From NCBI RefSeq assembly GCF_029854215.1, contig NZ_CP122961.1, forward strand, positions 3,038,001 through 3,102,000: a stretch of DNA of 64,000 bases, written 5' to 3'. The position numbers were made by a program, and so were the translations under genes. The DNA comes from Halomonas alkaliantarctica. GTDB taxonomy: Bacteria; Pseudomonadota; Gammaproteobacteria; Pseudomonadales; Halomonadaceae. The stretch's first letter is position 1. The number at the start of each line of letters is the position of its first letter. Below are positions 34,245 through 43,800 of the stretch, one piece after another. The notes below the pieces were generated by a model. The model saw only the letters and a list, made by a program, of their open reading frames with translations. It had not been told where the DNA came from and searched no databases.

Positions 34245-34910
34245 ATGGAGTTTTCGGACATCACCGCCTTTCTACCCATTTTATTAAAAGGTGCTCTGAT
34301 TACAGTGCAGATCACCATTGGCGCCTTACTACTAAGCACTCTACTCGGCCTGCTACTCGCCCTGATGAAGCTCTCTCCCGTACGCGCACTGTCGCTTGTG
34401 GCAGGCACCTTCATCAATGTGGTACGCGGCCTACCGATTATTGTTCAACTGTTTTATATCTACTTCGTACTCCCCGAACTCGGCATACAGCTTAGTGCCT
34501 TCCAGGCAAGTATTATCGGGCTCGGCGTCGCCTACAGCGCCTATCAAGCGGAAAATTTCCGCGCCGGTATAGAAGCGATTGAAGCGGGCCAGATCGAAGC
34601 CGCCAGATCCATCGGCATGAAAAGCAAACTCATCATGCGCCGCGTCGTACTTCCCCAGGCTATCCGTATTGCGCTCCCTCCCTATGGCAATACGGCCGTC
34701 ATGATTCTGAAAGACTCATCACTCGCCTCCACCATAACCGTGGCCGAAATGACCCGGGCTGGGCAGTTAATCGCCGCCTCCACCTTTCAGAATACTACCG
34801 TCTATACCCTGGTTGCCCTGCTCTATCTCTGCCTTAGCCTACCGCTGATTTTTGGCGTTAACCGCCTAGAGCGCTATTTCGGAAAGGCAGCGAAAGGAGG
34901 CAAATCATGA
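34245..34910 (+). CDS. Amino-acid-type ABC transporter permease
   Basis: Inner-membrane permease of 221 residues, HisMQ/GlnP type, about five membrane helices. The N-terminal pattern [19 protein letters not shown] and the EAA loop ([16 protein letters not shown], followed by [16 protein letters not shown]) are diagnostic and form the contact with the ATPase. Only one permease gene is present, so it should act as a homodimer. Its stop overlaps the ATPase start by four bases. Confidence 0.94.
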   Translation: MEFSDITAFLPILLKGALITVQITIGALLLSTLLGLLLALMKLSPVRALSLVAGTFINVVRGLPIIVQLFYIYFVLPELGIQLSAFQASIIGLGVAYSAYQAENFRAGIEAIEAGQIEAARSIGMKSKLIMRRVVLPQAIRIALPPYGNTAVMILKDSSLASTITVAEMTRAGQLIAASTFQNTTVYTLVALLYLCLSLPLIFGVNRLERYFGKAAKGGKS

Positions 34911-35635
34911 TCAATATCAACGCTATTCATAAATCCTTTGGCGACGTAGAAGTACTCAAAGGAGTCAGCCTAACGGTCGCCAAGGGTGAAGTGGTTTGTC
35001 TGATTGGCCCCTCAGGCTCTGGCAAGTCGACCGTGCTTCGCTGCATAAATGGTCTGGAGTCTTATGACCAAGGCACCATTACGATCAATGACCGCCAAGT
35101 CGATGTGGCCAGCAAAGACATTAACGACCTACGAACTCAAGTCGGCATGGTATTCCAGCGCTTCAACCTATTCCCCCACCGCACGGTGGTCGAAAACGTC
35201 ATGGAAGGCCCAATCTTCGTCAAAAACGAACCCCGCGATATCGCCCATGCCAATGCGGCCGCCTTACTGGAGAAAGTCGGGCTGGGCGATAAAGTCGATG
35301 CCTACCCGCAGCAGCTATCCGGCGGTCAGCAGCAGCGTGTTGCTATTGCCCGCGCTCTGGCCATGCAACCGGAAGCCATTCTGTTCGATGAGCCCACCTC
35401 CGCTCTCGACCCCGAACTTGTGGGCGATGTGCTTACCGTTATGCGCGACCTGGCCAACGAAGGCATGACCATGGTGGTCGTCACCCATGAAATGAGCTTT
35501 GCCAAAGAAGTCGCTGACCGCGTCTGCTTTCTGTATGGCGGGCAGATTGTCGAATCAGGCGATGCCCACACGCTGCTTACCCAGCCTTCCCACGAACGCA
35601 CCCAGGATTTTCTGCGCCGCGTGCTAAATCATTAA
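34907..35635 (+). CDS. Amino-acid-type ABC transporter ATP-binding protein
   Basis: GlnQ/HisP-type ATPase of 242 residues: Walker A GPSGSGKS (34-41), Q-loop region [13 protein letters not shown], signature LSGGQQQR, Walker [13 protein letters not shown] and the H-loop His in VVTHEMSFA. All catalytic residues are intact. It energises the importer encoded just upstream. GGAGG stands before the ATG inside the permease gene end, consistent with translational coupling. Confidence 0.95.
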   Translation: MININAIHKSFGDVEVLKGVSLTVAKGEVVCLIGPSGSGKSTVLRCINGLESYDQGTITINDRQVDVASKDINDLRTQVGMVFQRFNLFPHRTVVENVMEGPIFVKNEPRDIAHANAAALLEKVGLGDKVDAYPQQLSGGQQQRVAIARALAMQPEAILFDEPTSALDPELVGDVLTVMRDLANEGMTMVVVTHEMSFAKEVADRVCFLYGGQIVESGDAHTLLTQPSHERTQDFLRRVLNH

Positions 35636-35647
35636 CGGAGACCAAGG

Positions 35648-36940
35648 ATGGCAATCACATCTCATATGCCCCCCTCACTATGGGCTGACACCGCCCCCGC
35701 GGGCAGCGAATACCCAACGCTGCAGGGCGCCCATTGCAGCGATGTGGTGATTATCGGCGGCGGTTTTACCGGCCTTTCCGCCGCCTTGGCACTCGCCAAC
35801 CGCGGTATAAGCGTCACCTTATTGGAAGCCGAAAGTATCGGCTGGGGCGCGTCTGGCCGTAACGGCGGCCAAGTCATCCCCGGCCTCAAATACGACCCGG
35901 ATGAACTCATCACACGCTATGGCGAAGAGCGCGGCCAACGCATGATAGCGCTCTCAGCCCGCAATGCCGATGTGGTATTTGAGCTTATAAAGCAGCACAA
36001 CATTGACTGCGACGCGCAGCAACGCGGCTGGATTCAACCCGCCGCTACCCATGCCAGCCTGAAAGCGATTGAATTCCGAGCCCGCCAATGGCAGTCGCGC
36101 GGCGTAGATATCGTCTGGCTAGATCAGCAGCAATGTGCCGAGCGTCTTGGCACTTCAGAGTATCTTGGCGGCTGGATAGACCCCAGGGCCGGCGGGCTGA
36201 ATCCGCTCGCCTACGCCCGCGGGCTGGCACAGGCAGCGCACGATAGCGGAGCAACGCTGCATGAACAAACCCGCGTAATCTCAATGACCCGCGCCGAAGG
36301 GCGCTGGCGCGTAATGGCGGAAGGCGGGGCAGAAATTCAGGCGGAACGCGTACTGCTCTGCACCAACGGTTACAGCGACGCCCTGCAGCCCAAACTTGCC
36401 AGCAGCCTGATAGCCGCTAATAGCTATCAGATTGCCACCCGTCCCCTCTCGGCAGAGGAAGGCGGCCATATTTTACCCGGTGGCGAGGTGGCGTCAGATG
36501 CCCGTAAGCTGTTGCTCTATTTTCGCCGCGATAGGGCTGGGCGCCTTCTTATGGGGGGGCGCGGTTCCTTCAACGACCCACGTAAACCCAGCGACTTTCG
36601 GCACCTCGAAAACGCCATCATCAAACTCTACCCCCAGCTAAAGGACGTTGAGATCGATTTTCGCTGGTCAGGACGCATCGCCATCACCCAGGATTCACTT
36701 CCCCACGTACACGAGCCGCAGCAAGGACTCACCGTGGCGCTAGGCTATAATGGCCGTGGTGTGGCTATGGGTACACACCTCGGCAAGCTGATTGGCGAAC
36801 ATCTGGGAGAGCCTACGTTAGAGGAAGTACTTCCCTTTCCACTCACCCCCATCAAGCCGATTCCGCTGCACGGCCTACAAAGGCTGTATGTTGAAACGGT
36901 GGTCAACTACTATCGGGCCAGGGATTGGCTGGAGCGCTAA
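35648..36940 (+). CDS. FAD-dependent oxidoreductase, PuuB/OrdL-like (DAO family)
   Basis: Flavoenzyme of 430 residues related to gamma-glutamylputrescine oxidase. The FAD-binding GGGFTGLSA is at 37-45, the family motif GWGASGRNGGQ at 65-75, and the C-terminal GYNGRGVAMGTHLGKL binds the flavin. It would oxidise a C-N bond of an amine or amino acid, giving an aldehyde plus ammonia or amine. It starts 12 bases after the ATPase gene, so it is part of the importer operon. The semialdehyde dehydrogenase encoded after the IclR gene could take the aldehyde product (inference). PuuA, PuuD and aminotransferase partners are not in this cluster, so the exact substrate is open. Confidence 0.88.
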   Translation: MAITSHMPPSLWADTAPAGSEYPTLQGAHCSDVVIIGGGFTGLSAALALANRGISVTLLEAESIGWGASGRNGGQVIPGLKYDPDELITRYGEERGQRMIALSARNADVVFELIKQHNIDCDAQQRGWIQPAATHASLKAIEFRARQWQSRGVDIVWLDQQQCAERLGTSEYLGGWIDPRAGGLNPLAYARGLAQAAHDSGATLHEQTRVISMTRAEGRWRVMAEGGAEIQAERVLLCTNGYSDALQPKLASSLIAANSYQIATRPLSAEEGGHILPGGEVASDARKLLLYFRRDRAGRLLMGGRGSFNDPRKPSDFRHLENAIIKLYPQLKDVEIDFRWSGRIAITQDSLPHVHEPQQGLTVALGYNGRGVAMGTHLGKLIGEHLGEPTLEEVLPFPLTPIKPIPLHGLQRLYVETVVNYYRARDWLER

Positions 36941-37034
36941 GCGACCGGCCACTTAAAGACCAATACACAAGCTATAGAGATATTCCTCTTGGGTTCGCCA
37001 GCCAAGGGGAACACGTAAGGAATCTTCTAAAAGC

Positions 37035-37823
37035 ATGAAGCACGCCAACGAATCACGCTCGCCGCAGTTCAATCAATCGCTGGAAAAAGCGTTTGCTGTG
37101 CTTGAGTTGTTTGATGCTCAGCACAGCGAACTCAGTCTGTCGGAAATCGCCAAGTTTTCAGCGCTAAGCATGGGCTCGGTGCAGCGCATCACCTACACGC
37201 TCGAACAACTTGGCTATTTGGCCAAAGCGCCAGCCAGTCGCAAATACCGGCTCGGTATCCGCCTGATGACCCTCTCCGCCAACTATCTAGAAGCCGACTT
37301 GCTGGTCGACTGCGCCAACCCCTACCTATCGGAATTGAGCAACAGCTGCCTGGAAACCGTTTCACTAACCGAACCCTACGGGCTAGATATGATCTACATG
37401 GCCCGTTTTACCAGCCGCCACTACATTCCCATTCATATGCCGGTGGGCAGTAGCGTACCGATGTATTGTTCCGCATCTGGCAGAGCGTTTTTATCGGCGC
37501 TGGACGACTCCCGCGTTCAGGAGTACTTAACCGCCTGTGAGTTAAAGGCCCATACACCAAATACGATTACCGATATAAGCGCCCTAACCGACTTGATCCG
37601 AGAGTGTCGTACACGTGGCATCGCCTGGAACGATGCTGAATACTTCCTGGGGGATATCAACATTGCTGCACCGATAAGCAATGCCGCAGGTTTACCGGTA
37701 GCCGCTGTGCACATCACAACCCCCAGCAGCCGCTGGAACCTTGAGCGAGCACTGGAACAGCTTGCCCCCTCTTTAATGGAGTGTGCTCGCGCGATCACAA
37801 AGGCCGCCCGTATGCGTAGTTAA
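37035..37823 (+). CDS. IclR-family transcriptional regulator
   Basis: Regulator of 262 residues: N-terminal winged helix at about 15-75 (SLSEIAKFSALSMGSVQRITYTL) and an IclR effector domain from about 90 (MPVGSSVPMYCSASGRAFLSALD). It lies between the importer/oxidase genes and the semialdehyde dehydrogenase gene, all in one direction, so it is likely to control them. AAGGA is present 13 bases before the ATG, a longer spacing than usual. A weak AACGC/GCGTT hairpin with a T run follows the stop. Confidence 0.9.
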   Translation: MKHANESRSPQFNQSLEKAFAVLELFDAQHSELSLSEIAKFSALSMGSVQRITYTLEQLGYLAKAPASRKYRLGIRLMTLSANYLEADLLVDCANPYLSELSNSCLETVSLTEPYGLDMIYMARFTSRHYIPIHMPVGSSVPMYCSASGRAFLSALDDSRVQEYLTACELKAHTPNTITDISALTDLIRECRTRGIAWNDAEYFLGDINIAAPISNAAGLPVAAVHITTPSSRWNLERALEQLAPSLMECARAITKAARMRS

Positions 37824-38001
37824 CGCTGTCGCGTTTAATAGATTTTTTTCAATAAGCATTAAACTTCTACCTGATACAGATAGCTGCGCTCAAATTCCAC
37901 ACGCAATACTTGGAACTGATAGCTCTTACCACTGCCGGATAAGTAACACAGATGCTATGCATGGTCGTTCATTTTGTACTACAGTGACCTTACGCAAGAA
38001 A

Positions 38002-38017
38002 TAGACCGGTTGGTCTA
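38002..38017. promoter_or_regulatory. TAGACC-N4-GGTCTA dyad (candidate TetR-type operator)
   Basis: A perfect inverted repeat, TAGACC-GGTT-GGTCTA, 58 bases before the semialdehyde dehydrogenase ATG. From memory, the same half-site and spacing are described for E. coli NemR, a TetR-family sensor of reactive carbonyls. No nemR-like gene is next to it, though a TetR gene exists at 61437-62066. Confidence 0.6.
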
Positions 38018-38021
38018 CTAG

Positions 38022-38040
38022 GCGTCCTGGAGCTGGACGC
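38022..38040 (+). promoter_or_regulatory. GCGTCC-N7-GGACGC inverted repeat in the leader
   Basis: GCGTCC (38022-38027) and GGACGC (38035-38040) lie directly after the TAGACC dyad and 36 bases before the ATG. It can form a leader hairpin or be a second protein site. Confidence 0.5.
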
Positions 38041-38075
38041 TGTGACCCCACGTTGATCTATAGATAGGAGATCTT

Positions 38076-39458
38076 ATGAGCAACAGCATCAAAACGATTA
38101 ATCCCACTAATGGTGAAACCCTCGAAACCTATGCGCTAATGAGCAGCGCAGAAGCCAAGCAGGTAGTGGACGCCTGCTACGAGGCGTTTCTCGATTGGCG
38201 CCTAGAATCGCTGGAAAGCCGCGCTAAAACGGTCAAAGCGATTGGCCAAGCGATGCAAACGCATAAAGAAGAACTTGCCGACCTGATGGTCAAAGAGATG
38301 GGCAAACTGCCTTCTCAGGCCCGCCAGGAAGTCGACCTCTGTACCGGCATCTGTGACTATACCGCTGAACATGGCCCCAAAAAGCTAGCCGACGAAGAGC
38401 GCCAGCCTGGCAATGGCGAGCGCGGTTTTGTGACCTACTCACCGATGGGTGTGATCTACGGCATTCAGCCCTGGAACTTCCCCGCGTATCAGGTGGTACG
38501 CTACTCCATCGCCAATATTATGGCGGGTAACGGCGTGCTGCTAAAACACGCTGAAAACGTGACTGGCAGCGGCCTGCTGCTGGAAAAAATCTACCGCGAA
38601 GCGGGTCTTCCGGAAAACGTCTTCCGTACGCTGGTGATTTCTCATGATGTTTCTGATGAGGTGATTGCTCATTCTGCGGTACGTGGCGTCACCCTCACCG
38701 GTAGCGATGGTGCAGGTCGCAAAGTCGCTGGCAAAGCGGCCGAGCACCTTAAAAAGACGGTGCTTGAGCTGGGCTCTAACGATGCCTACCTTGTGCTCGA
38801 TGACGCCGATATGGATGTCGCCATCGATACCTGCGTACAGGGGCGCGTCTACAACGGCGGTCAAACCTGCGTCGCGGCCAAGCGTTTTGTGGTCACTGAA
38901 AAGAACTACGAAACGTTTAAAAAGCGCTATGTAGAACGCATGCAGTCGCTTAAAGCGGGTGACCCGACCCAAGAAGACAGCGACCTGGGCCCCATGGCTC
39001 GCGTGGATCTGCGCGATGGTCTCCACGACCAAGTGGAAGAGAGCGTGCGCAAAGGCGCGAAGATCCTCTGCGGTGGCGAAAAGCCATCCGGTAAGGGCGC
39101 GTTTTACCCGGTCACCGTGCTGGACAACGTTACCCCCGGCCAGCCCGCTTACGACGACGAGCTGTTTGGCCCCGTCGCTGCGCTGATTCGTGCCAAAGAT
39201 GACGAAGATGCCATGCGCATTGCTAACGACAGCCGTTACGGCCTGGGCGGCGGCATCATCTCTAAAGATGTGAAACGCGCTACCGAGCTTGCCAGCAAGT
39301 ACTTTGACACCGGCATGGTGTTTATCAATGGCTTTGGCGTTGCTACCCCGGAAATGCCTTTCGGCGGGGTTAAAAACTCCGGCTACGGTCGCGAGCACGG
39401 CGGCTTCGGCATGCACGAGTTCGTCAATGCCAAGTCGGTGATTGTCGTTCAAGAGTAA
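38076..39458 (+). CDS. NAD(P)-dependent succinate-semialdehyde dehydrogenase (Sad/YneI type)
   Basis: Aldehyde dehydrogenase of 460 residues, close in length and pattern to E. coli Sad (YneI). The oxyanion Asn is in QPWNFPAY (134), the general base Glu231 in LELGSND and the catalytic Cys265 in GGQTCVAAKR. A small oddity is Ser in place of the second Gly of the usual ELGG motif. It would turn succinate semialdehyde or a similar short aldehyde into the acid, which fits the upstream amine oxidase-like gene. AGGAG precedes the ATG. Two dyads lie in the leader and a strong terminator follows, so it is probably its own transcript. Confidence 0.9.
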   Translation: MSNSIKTINPTNGETLETYALMSSAEAKQVVDACYEAFLDWRLESLESRAKTVKAIGQAMQTHKEELADLMVKEMGKLPSQARQEVDLCTGICDYTAEHGPKKLADEERQPGNGERGFVTYSPMGVIYGIQPWNFPAYQVVRYSIANIMAGNGVLLKHAENVTGSGLLLEKIYREAGLPENVFRTLVISHDVSDEVIAHSAVRGVTLTGSDGAGRKVAGKAAEHLKKTVLELGSNDAYLVLDDADMDVAIDTCVQGRVYNGGQTCVAAKRFVVTEKNYETFKKRYVERMQSLKAGDPTQEDSDLGPMARVDLRDGLHDQVEESVRKGAKILCGGEKPSGKGAFYPVTVLDNVTPGQPAYDDELFGPVAALIRAKDDEDAMRIANDSRYGLGGGIISKDVKRATELASKYFDTGMVFINGFGVATPEMPFGGVKNSGYGREHGGFGMHEFVNAKSVIVVQE

Positions 39459-39494
39459 GGCAGTAAACGCTCAAAATCGTGAGCGATAACCGAG

Positions 39495-39532
39495 AGCGCC
39501 GCTAGCTTTTCATCAGGCTAGCGGCGCTTTTT
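39495..39532 (+). terminator. Rho-independent terminator after the semialdehyde dehydrogenase gene
   Basis: AGCGCCGCTAGC (39495-39506) pairs with GCTAGCGGCGCT (39517-39528), followed by five T. It ends 14 bases before the convergent pgpA stop. Confidence 0.92.
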
Positions 39533-39546
39533 CGTTGCGAGCTCTA

Positions 39547-40035
39547 TTACGAATTAAACTGTTGCCTGGAGGATCGACGCTGCCATAGCTTTATCCCAAT
39601 CGCCATTACCACCCAGGTCACCAGCGCCGCAATCACATCGTCTAACACAATGCCAAAGCCGCCGTTAACATTCTCTGCCAGATGAATCGGCGGCGGCTTC
39701 AGCGCATCGAAAAAGCGGTAAACACCGAATGCCAGCGCCATAACCAGCGGGTGGCGTGCTGCCTGCAACCCGATTACCGCCAACGGAAACGCCACATATT
39801 CATCGGCAACGATACTGCCATGATCCAAACCGTCATAGTGCCAGGCAGCGACGTGGCAAACCGGTACTGCAAGTAGCAGCAGAGCTGCCATGATAGCGCC
39901 TTGCTGACCTATTGGCCGGCTTAACAACCACCACGCCAAGGGAATGCCCATCAGTGAGCCAAAGGTGCCCGGTGCCATCGGCGCTAGCCCCAGCCCAAAG
40001 CCGGTGGCTAGCCAAAAGTTAACCGTATCCAGCAT
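39547..40035 (-). CDS. pgpA: Phosphatidylglycerophosphatase A
   Basis: Inner-membrane enzyme of 162 residues that removes phosphate from phosphatidylglycerophosphate to give phosphatidylglycerol. The family signatures are all there: GFGLGLAPMAPGTFGSL near the N-terminus, IVADEYVAFP (about 75-84), FRFFDxxKPPPI-like YRFFDALKPPP and GGFGIVLDDVIA (about 124-135). Its start codon overlaps the stop of the DUF533 gene by one base (TAATG), so the two are co-translated. In many gammaproteobacteria pgpA follows thiL; that context is missing here. Confidence 0.95.
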   Translation of the reverse strand: MLDTVNFWLATGFGLGLAPMAPGTFGSLMGIPLAWWLLSRPIGQQGAIMAALLLLAVPVCHVAAWHYDGLDHGSIVADEYVAFPLAVIGLQAARHPLVMALAFGVYRFFDALKPPPIHLAENVNGGFGIVLDDVIAALVTWVVMAIGIKLWQRRSSRQQFNS

Positions 40036-40778
40036 TAACCCGCCTGCTGCGCTTGGCGCTCAAGTTCGGCGGTCATCTCTTTAGGCAGGTTAAGCGCACT
40101 GCCCAACTGATCAAGCCAAGCGCGCTCCATGGGGTTTTGATCGTCAGTCACGGCCACGCTGATCAGGTACATTTCACGGGCCGCTTGAGGGGAGTCCGCT
40201 TCGCGGGCAAGCGCCTGGGCATCCAGCGGTGCTTTTAGCTGCTGCTCCACCCAGTTATGCATCTCTTGGTCGGCACCCAGGGCGTCAATCTGCTCGGTAA
40301 TCAATGCCTGCTCCTGCTCATCAATATGGCCATCGGCGCGGGCAGCCATAATCATTGCCTGCAGTAACTCAAGGCTGCGGCGCTCTTGATACTCGCCACT
40401 AAGCGCATCTACCCGCTCGCCCTCTGTCGCATTCTGGGCCGTATTTGGTTGCCCATTGTCATTTTTCGCCGCCTGGGAGCTCTGCCACGCTTTCCACGCC
40501 AGTACACCCACACCGGCAATGGCTCCATATTTCAGTGCCTTACCACCCATGCTGCGGCCGCGCTTGGAGCCAATCAACATACCCATGGCACCGCCGCCGA
40601 GCAGGCTTTTAACATCAAAGCCACTGGAGGAGCCGCTACCTTGACCGCTGCTGCCACCGCCTAGCTGCTTAGAGAGTCCGCTTAGCATGCCCTTAACATC
40701 GACACCACTGCTACTGCCGCCCTTCTGGCTACCGCCAGCTTGCTGCATCAGCTGCTGTAAAATCTTGCTTGCGTTCAT
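40035..40778 (-). CDS. DUF533 / YebE-like protein with TerB-type domain
   Basis: Protein of 247 residues. The first 60 are low-complexity Gly/Ser/Gln-rich segments with two DVK(G/S)(M/L)L repeats, followed by a Gly-rich stretch and a hydrophobic helix (about 84-98, AIAGVGVLAWKAW). Residues 125-240 form a helical TerB-like domain (MIMAARADGHIDEQEQALI, matching the acidic metal-binding pattern of TerB). This is the YebE/DUF533 layout, inner membrane-attached with unknown function. The gene overlaps pgpA by one base. Confidence 0.87.
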   Translation of the reverse strand: MNASKILQQLMQQAGGSQKGGSSSGVDVKGMLSGLSKQLGGGSSGQGSGSSSGFDVKSLLGGGAMGMLIGSKRGRSMGGKALKYGAIAGVGVLAWKAWQSSQAAKNDNGQPNTAQNATEGERVDALSGEYQERRSLELLQAMIMAARADGHIDEQEQALITEQIDALGADQEMHNWVEQQLKAPLDAQALAREADSPQAAREMYLISVAVTDDQNPMERAWLDQLGSALNLPKEMTAELERQAQQAG

Positions 40779-40899
40779 CCTTGTACTCCTAAGTAAGTAT
40801 TATCTTTAGGGCCCGTTTGACGATTCACTCACTTTATAAAACATACTGTATGAACACAGCATGAACTGACGCCGTCTTAGTCATTTAATGCCATAGTCA

Positions 40900-43800
40900 T
40901 TAAAAAAGTGCGCCCTTTACTTTCACCGAGCTCCCGTGACGGCTGGCAAGAACGTCTATACGGACGGGCATTTGCTCTTTGAGTTCGCTGACATGGGAGA
41001 TCACCCCAATCATGCGTCCGCCCATTTGCAGTTCGCTGAGCATGGCGATGGCTTGATCCAGCGCATCCTGGTCGAGGCTGCCGAAACCTTCATCGATAAA
41101 TAGCGTATCCAGCTGAATACCGCCAGCGTAAGCCTGCACCACGTCTGAGAGTCCCAGTGCCAGCGAGAGCGCAGCCATAAACGACTCCCCACCGGAGAGC
41201 GTGGCTACCGAGCGGTTCTTACCAGTGTAGGTGTCGGCCACATCAAGCTCCAATCCCGACGCTTTGTTCCCTTTGGAGGGATCTTCCCGCCGCACCAACT
41301 GATAACGTCCCCGGCTCATGCGCACCAAACGCTCAGAGGCTTGAATCAATACGTCATCCAGCAACACACCCAGCACAAAGCGCTGCAGACTAATGCGATG
41401 TCCGGTACGGCCATTAGCGACTTCGCTTAGCGTGCCCCACAGCTGATACTGGGCTTCGAGCTCTGCCTGCGCCGTGTGGGTAGTCGCAAGCTTTTGACGA
41501 ATACCGTGTAGCGTGGTCAACCGCCCATCCAGCCCCCGCCATGCCTCTAGCTGGATGTTCTCCTCTGCCTGGGCGACCTCGGTTATCCTCGCTAGAGAGG
41601 CCAGATCCGGCGGCGTTTTGTCCGCAAGCTGGGTTTGGTAGTTCTCCAGCGCGCCTTCAAGCTCGGCTAGGCGGCGTTGGTACGCCTCTACCTGGCGAGT
41701 CAAATCTTGCCGCTGGATGTCGTCCAACTGCGCAGCCTGAAACGCCGCCTCATCACCAAAGGGACTGGCCTGCAACGCGGCTTGCCACTCTGACTGGACC
41801 TGCTGGAGCGACTGTTCGCTGCGTTCGATTCGCTCGTTCGCTCCGCGTAGCTGCTCTTCCGCTCGCGCCAGCTGGGTTTGGCTGGTCGAGAGTGCCTGCT
41901 GGGCGCTCTCCCAGGCTTTTTCAAGCTGGGCGATCTGGTGTTCAAACTCACCGAGAGTTCGGCGCACTGCCTCAGGATCGCGGGCTTCTTCCGGCAGCGA
42001 TTGACTCATCTGGTCACGCTGACTCTCTAGGCGCAGCGCGTCCTCTTTGGCCTTTTCAACCTCGGGCCGCTGGGCTTTAAGCTGCTTATCCAGCGCGCCC
42101 CACTCGCGGCGCAGCGCATCCCGAGCGGCAGTTTGCTGGCTAATCTCACGCTCTACGCTTTCTCTGCGCTGAACTTGGCGGCGCAAGCCTTCGCAGGCAT
42201 TTTGCAGCTCACTCAGTGGCTGGCCAGCCCACTCGCCCAACTGCTGATTAAGCCGCTGGCCCTGCTCTGCGTTGTAGTTAATCTGCTGCTCAAGCTGATG
42301 GTGATGGCGTTCGGCGCTCTGGCATGCCTGGCGAGCTTGCTCTTGCGTTGATCTAGCTTCTTCAACCTGCGCCTGGCTGACCACGTCTGCACTGTTGGCT
42401 GCTGGGGCTGGATGCTCCAGGCTGCCGCATACCGGGCAAGGGAGATCCTGTTCAAGGGTAAGCGCTAACAGCGCGGCCTGCCCCTGGTGCCAACGCATCT
42501 CCTGCTCAGTGGCGTGGCGTTCCGCCCGTTCTGCTTCGTTTTGCTGGCGGTTGAGTGCATCAGCCGCCTGCTGCTGATGCTTGGTTAACTCCTGCCCCTG
42601 CCGGTTGAGTTCATCCAGCTCTTGGCGCTGGGTCAGCAGGTTGTGATGGCGACTTAGCTCAACGGGGGCGCTGGCCAGCTGCTGATACTCTGTTTGTAAA
42701 CGCTCCAGATTAACGCCGATCGCTTCGCCCTGCTGACGAATGCTATCTAGCTGCGCCTCATCGCGCTTGAGTGCCACATCGGCTTGTTGCCAGGCGGCCT
42801 GCACCGTTTGATAACGCCCCTGCAGCTCGCTTAGCTGCTGGCCTTTACGGATAAACTCACCCAGCTGGCGATGCCGTTCCCGCAGCGTGGGGAGCTCTGC
42901 CTGACGCTGGCGTGCCACTTCTAACGACTGCTGGGCCTGTTCGGCGTTAGTGCGTTGGGTGGCTAATGCGGTTTCCGCCTGCCGCTGATCGGCCTGGGCG
43001 GTGGTTAGCGCCTGCTGTGCTTGGTCTAGGGCAGTTTTATAGGGGCGCAGCGCCTGGGCGTGAGTGCTTTGCGCTAAACGCTCCTGAGTGTTTTCTATGT
43101 GAGCGTGCTGCTCAAGATGACGGGCTTTATCCGCGGCGAGCGTATCCCGGGCCTCAAATTGACGCTGCAGGGTCAGCGCCTCGTCGCGCTGTTTTTCGGC
43201 GCTACGGCGCTGCTGCTGCGCGGTTTCAAAGCGCTGCCGCGCTTGGTCTACCTGGGGTGCCAGCGCTTCAAGCTCTTGCCCTAACGAGGCTTCACTCTCA
43301 AGCTCACCCCCGGCGAGGATGCCACTGATATGCTGGCGATGGTCATTCACTGCCCGCTCGATTTGATTGGCCTGGGTGCGCAGGCGCTCTTCGATACGCT
43401 GAAAAATCTGGGTTTGAAACAGTTGAGAAAAGATTTTTTCGCGATCTTTTGAATCTGCTATCAGTAACTCGCGAAACTTACCCTGGGGTAGCACCATCAC
43501 CTGGCGAAACTGGTTAGCATCCAGACCAATCAGGGTTTGCAACTCGGCGGTGGCATCATTGACCTTGCGGGCCACCAGACAGGTCTCCACCGCGCCATCC
43601 GCATTCAAGCGCCAAAGCTGGGCTTCAGCGTTATGGGTAGTGGTTCCTTCGCCGCGCGCTTTGGGGCGCTCCTGCTGGGGTACGCGGCGAACCCGGTAAT
43701 CTTCACCACGTAGGCGAAAATCGAGCGTCACCTCCGTTAACAAAGCGGCATCGGCCTGATCGCAGCGCATCTGCGCAGGTTCACGCTCATTTCCCGTGGT

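Noticed and set aside
38541..39452. Long open frame on the minus strand inside the semialdehyde dehydrogenase gene
   Set aside because: It is antisense to a well-supported enzyme gene, has no family pattern, and such frames are common opposite GC-rich codons.
33339..39458. Ectoine degradation (doe) locus
   Set aside because: No DoeA/DoeB hydrolase, no AsnC-type DoeX and no aminotransferase gene; the binding protein alone does not prove an ectoine importer.
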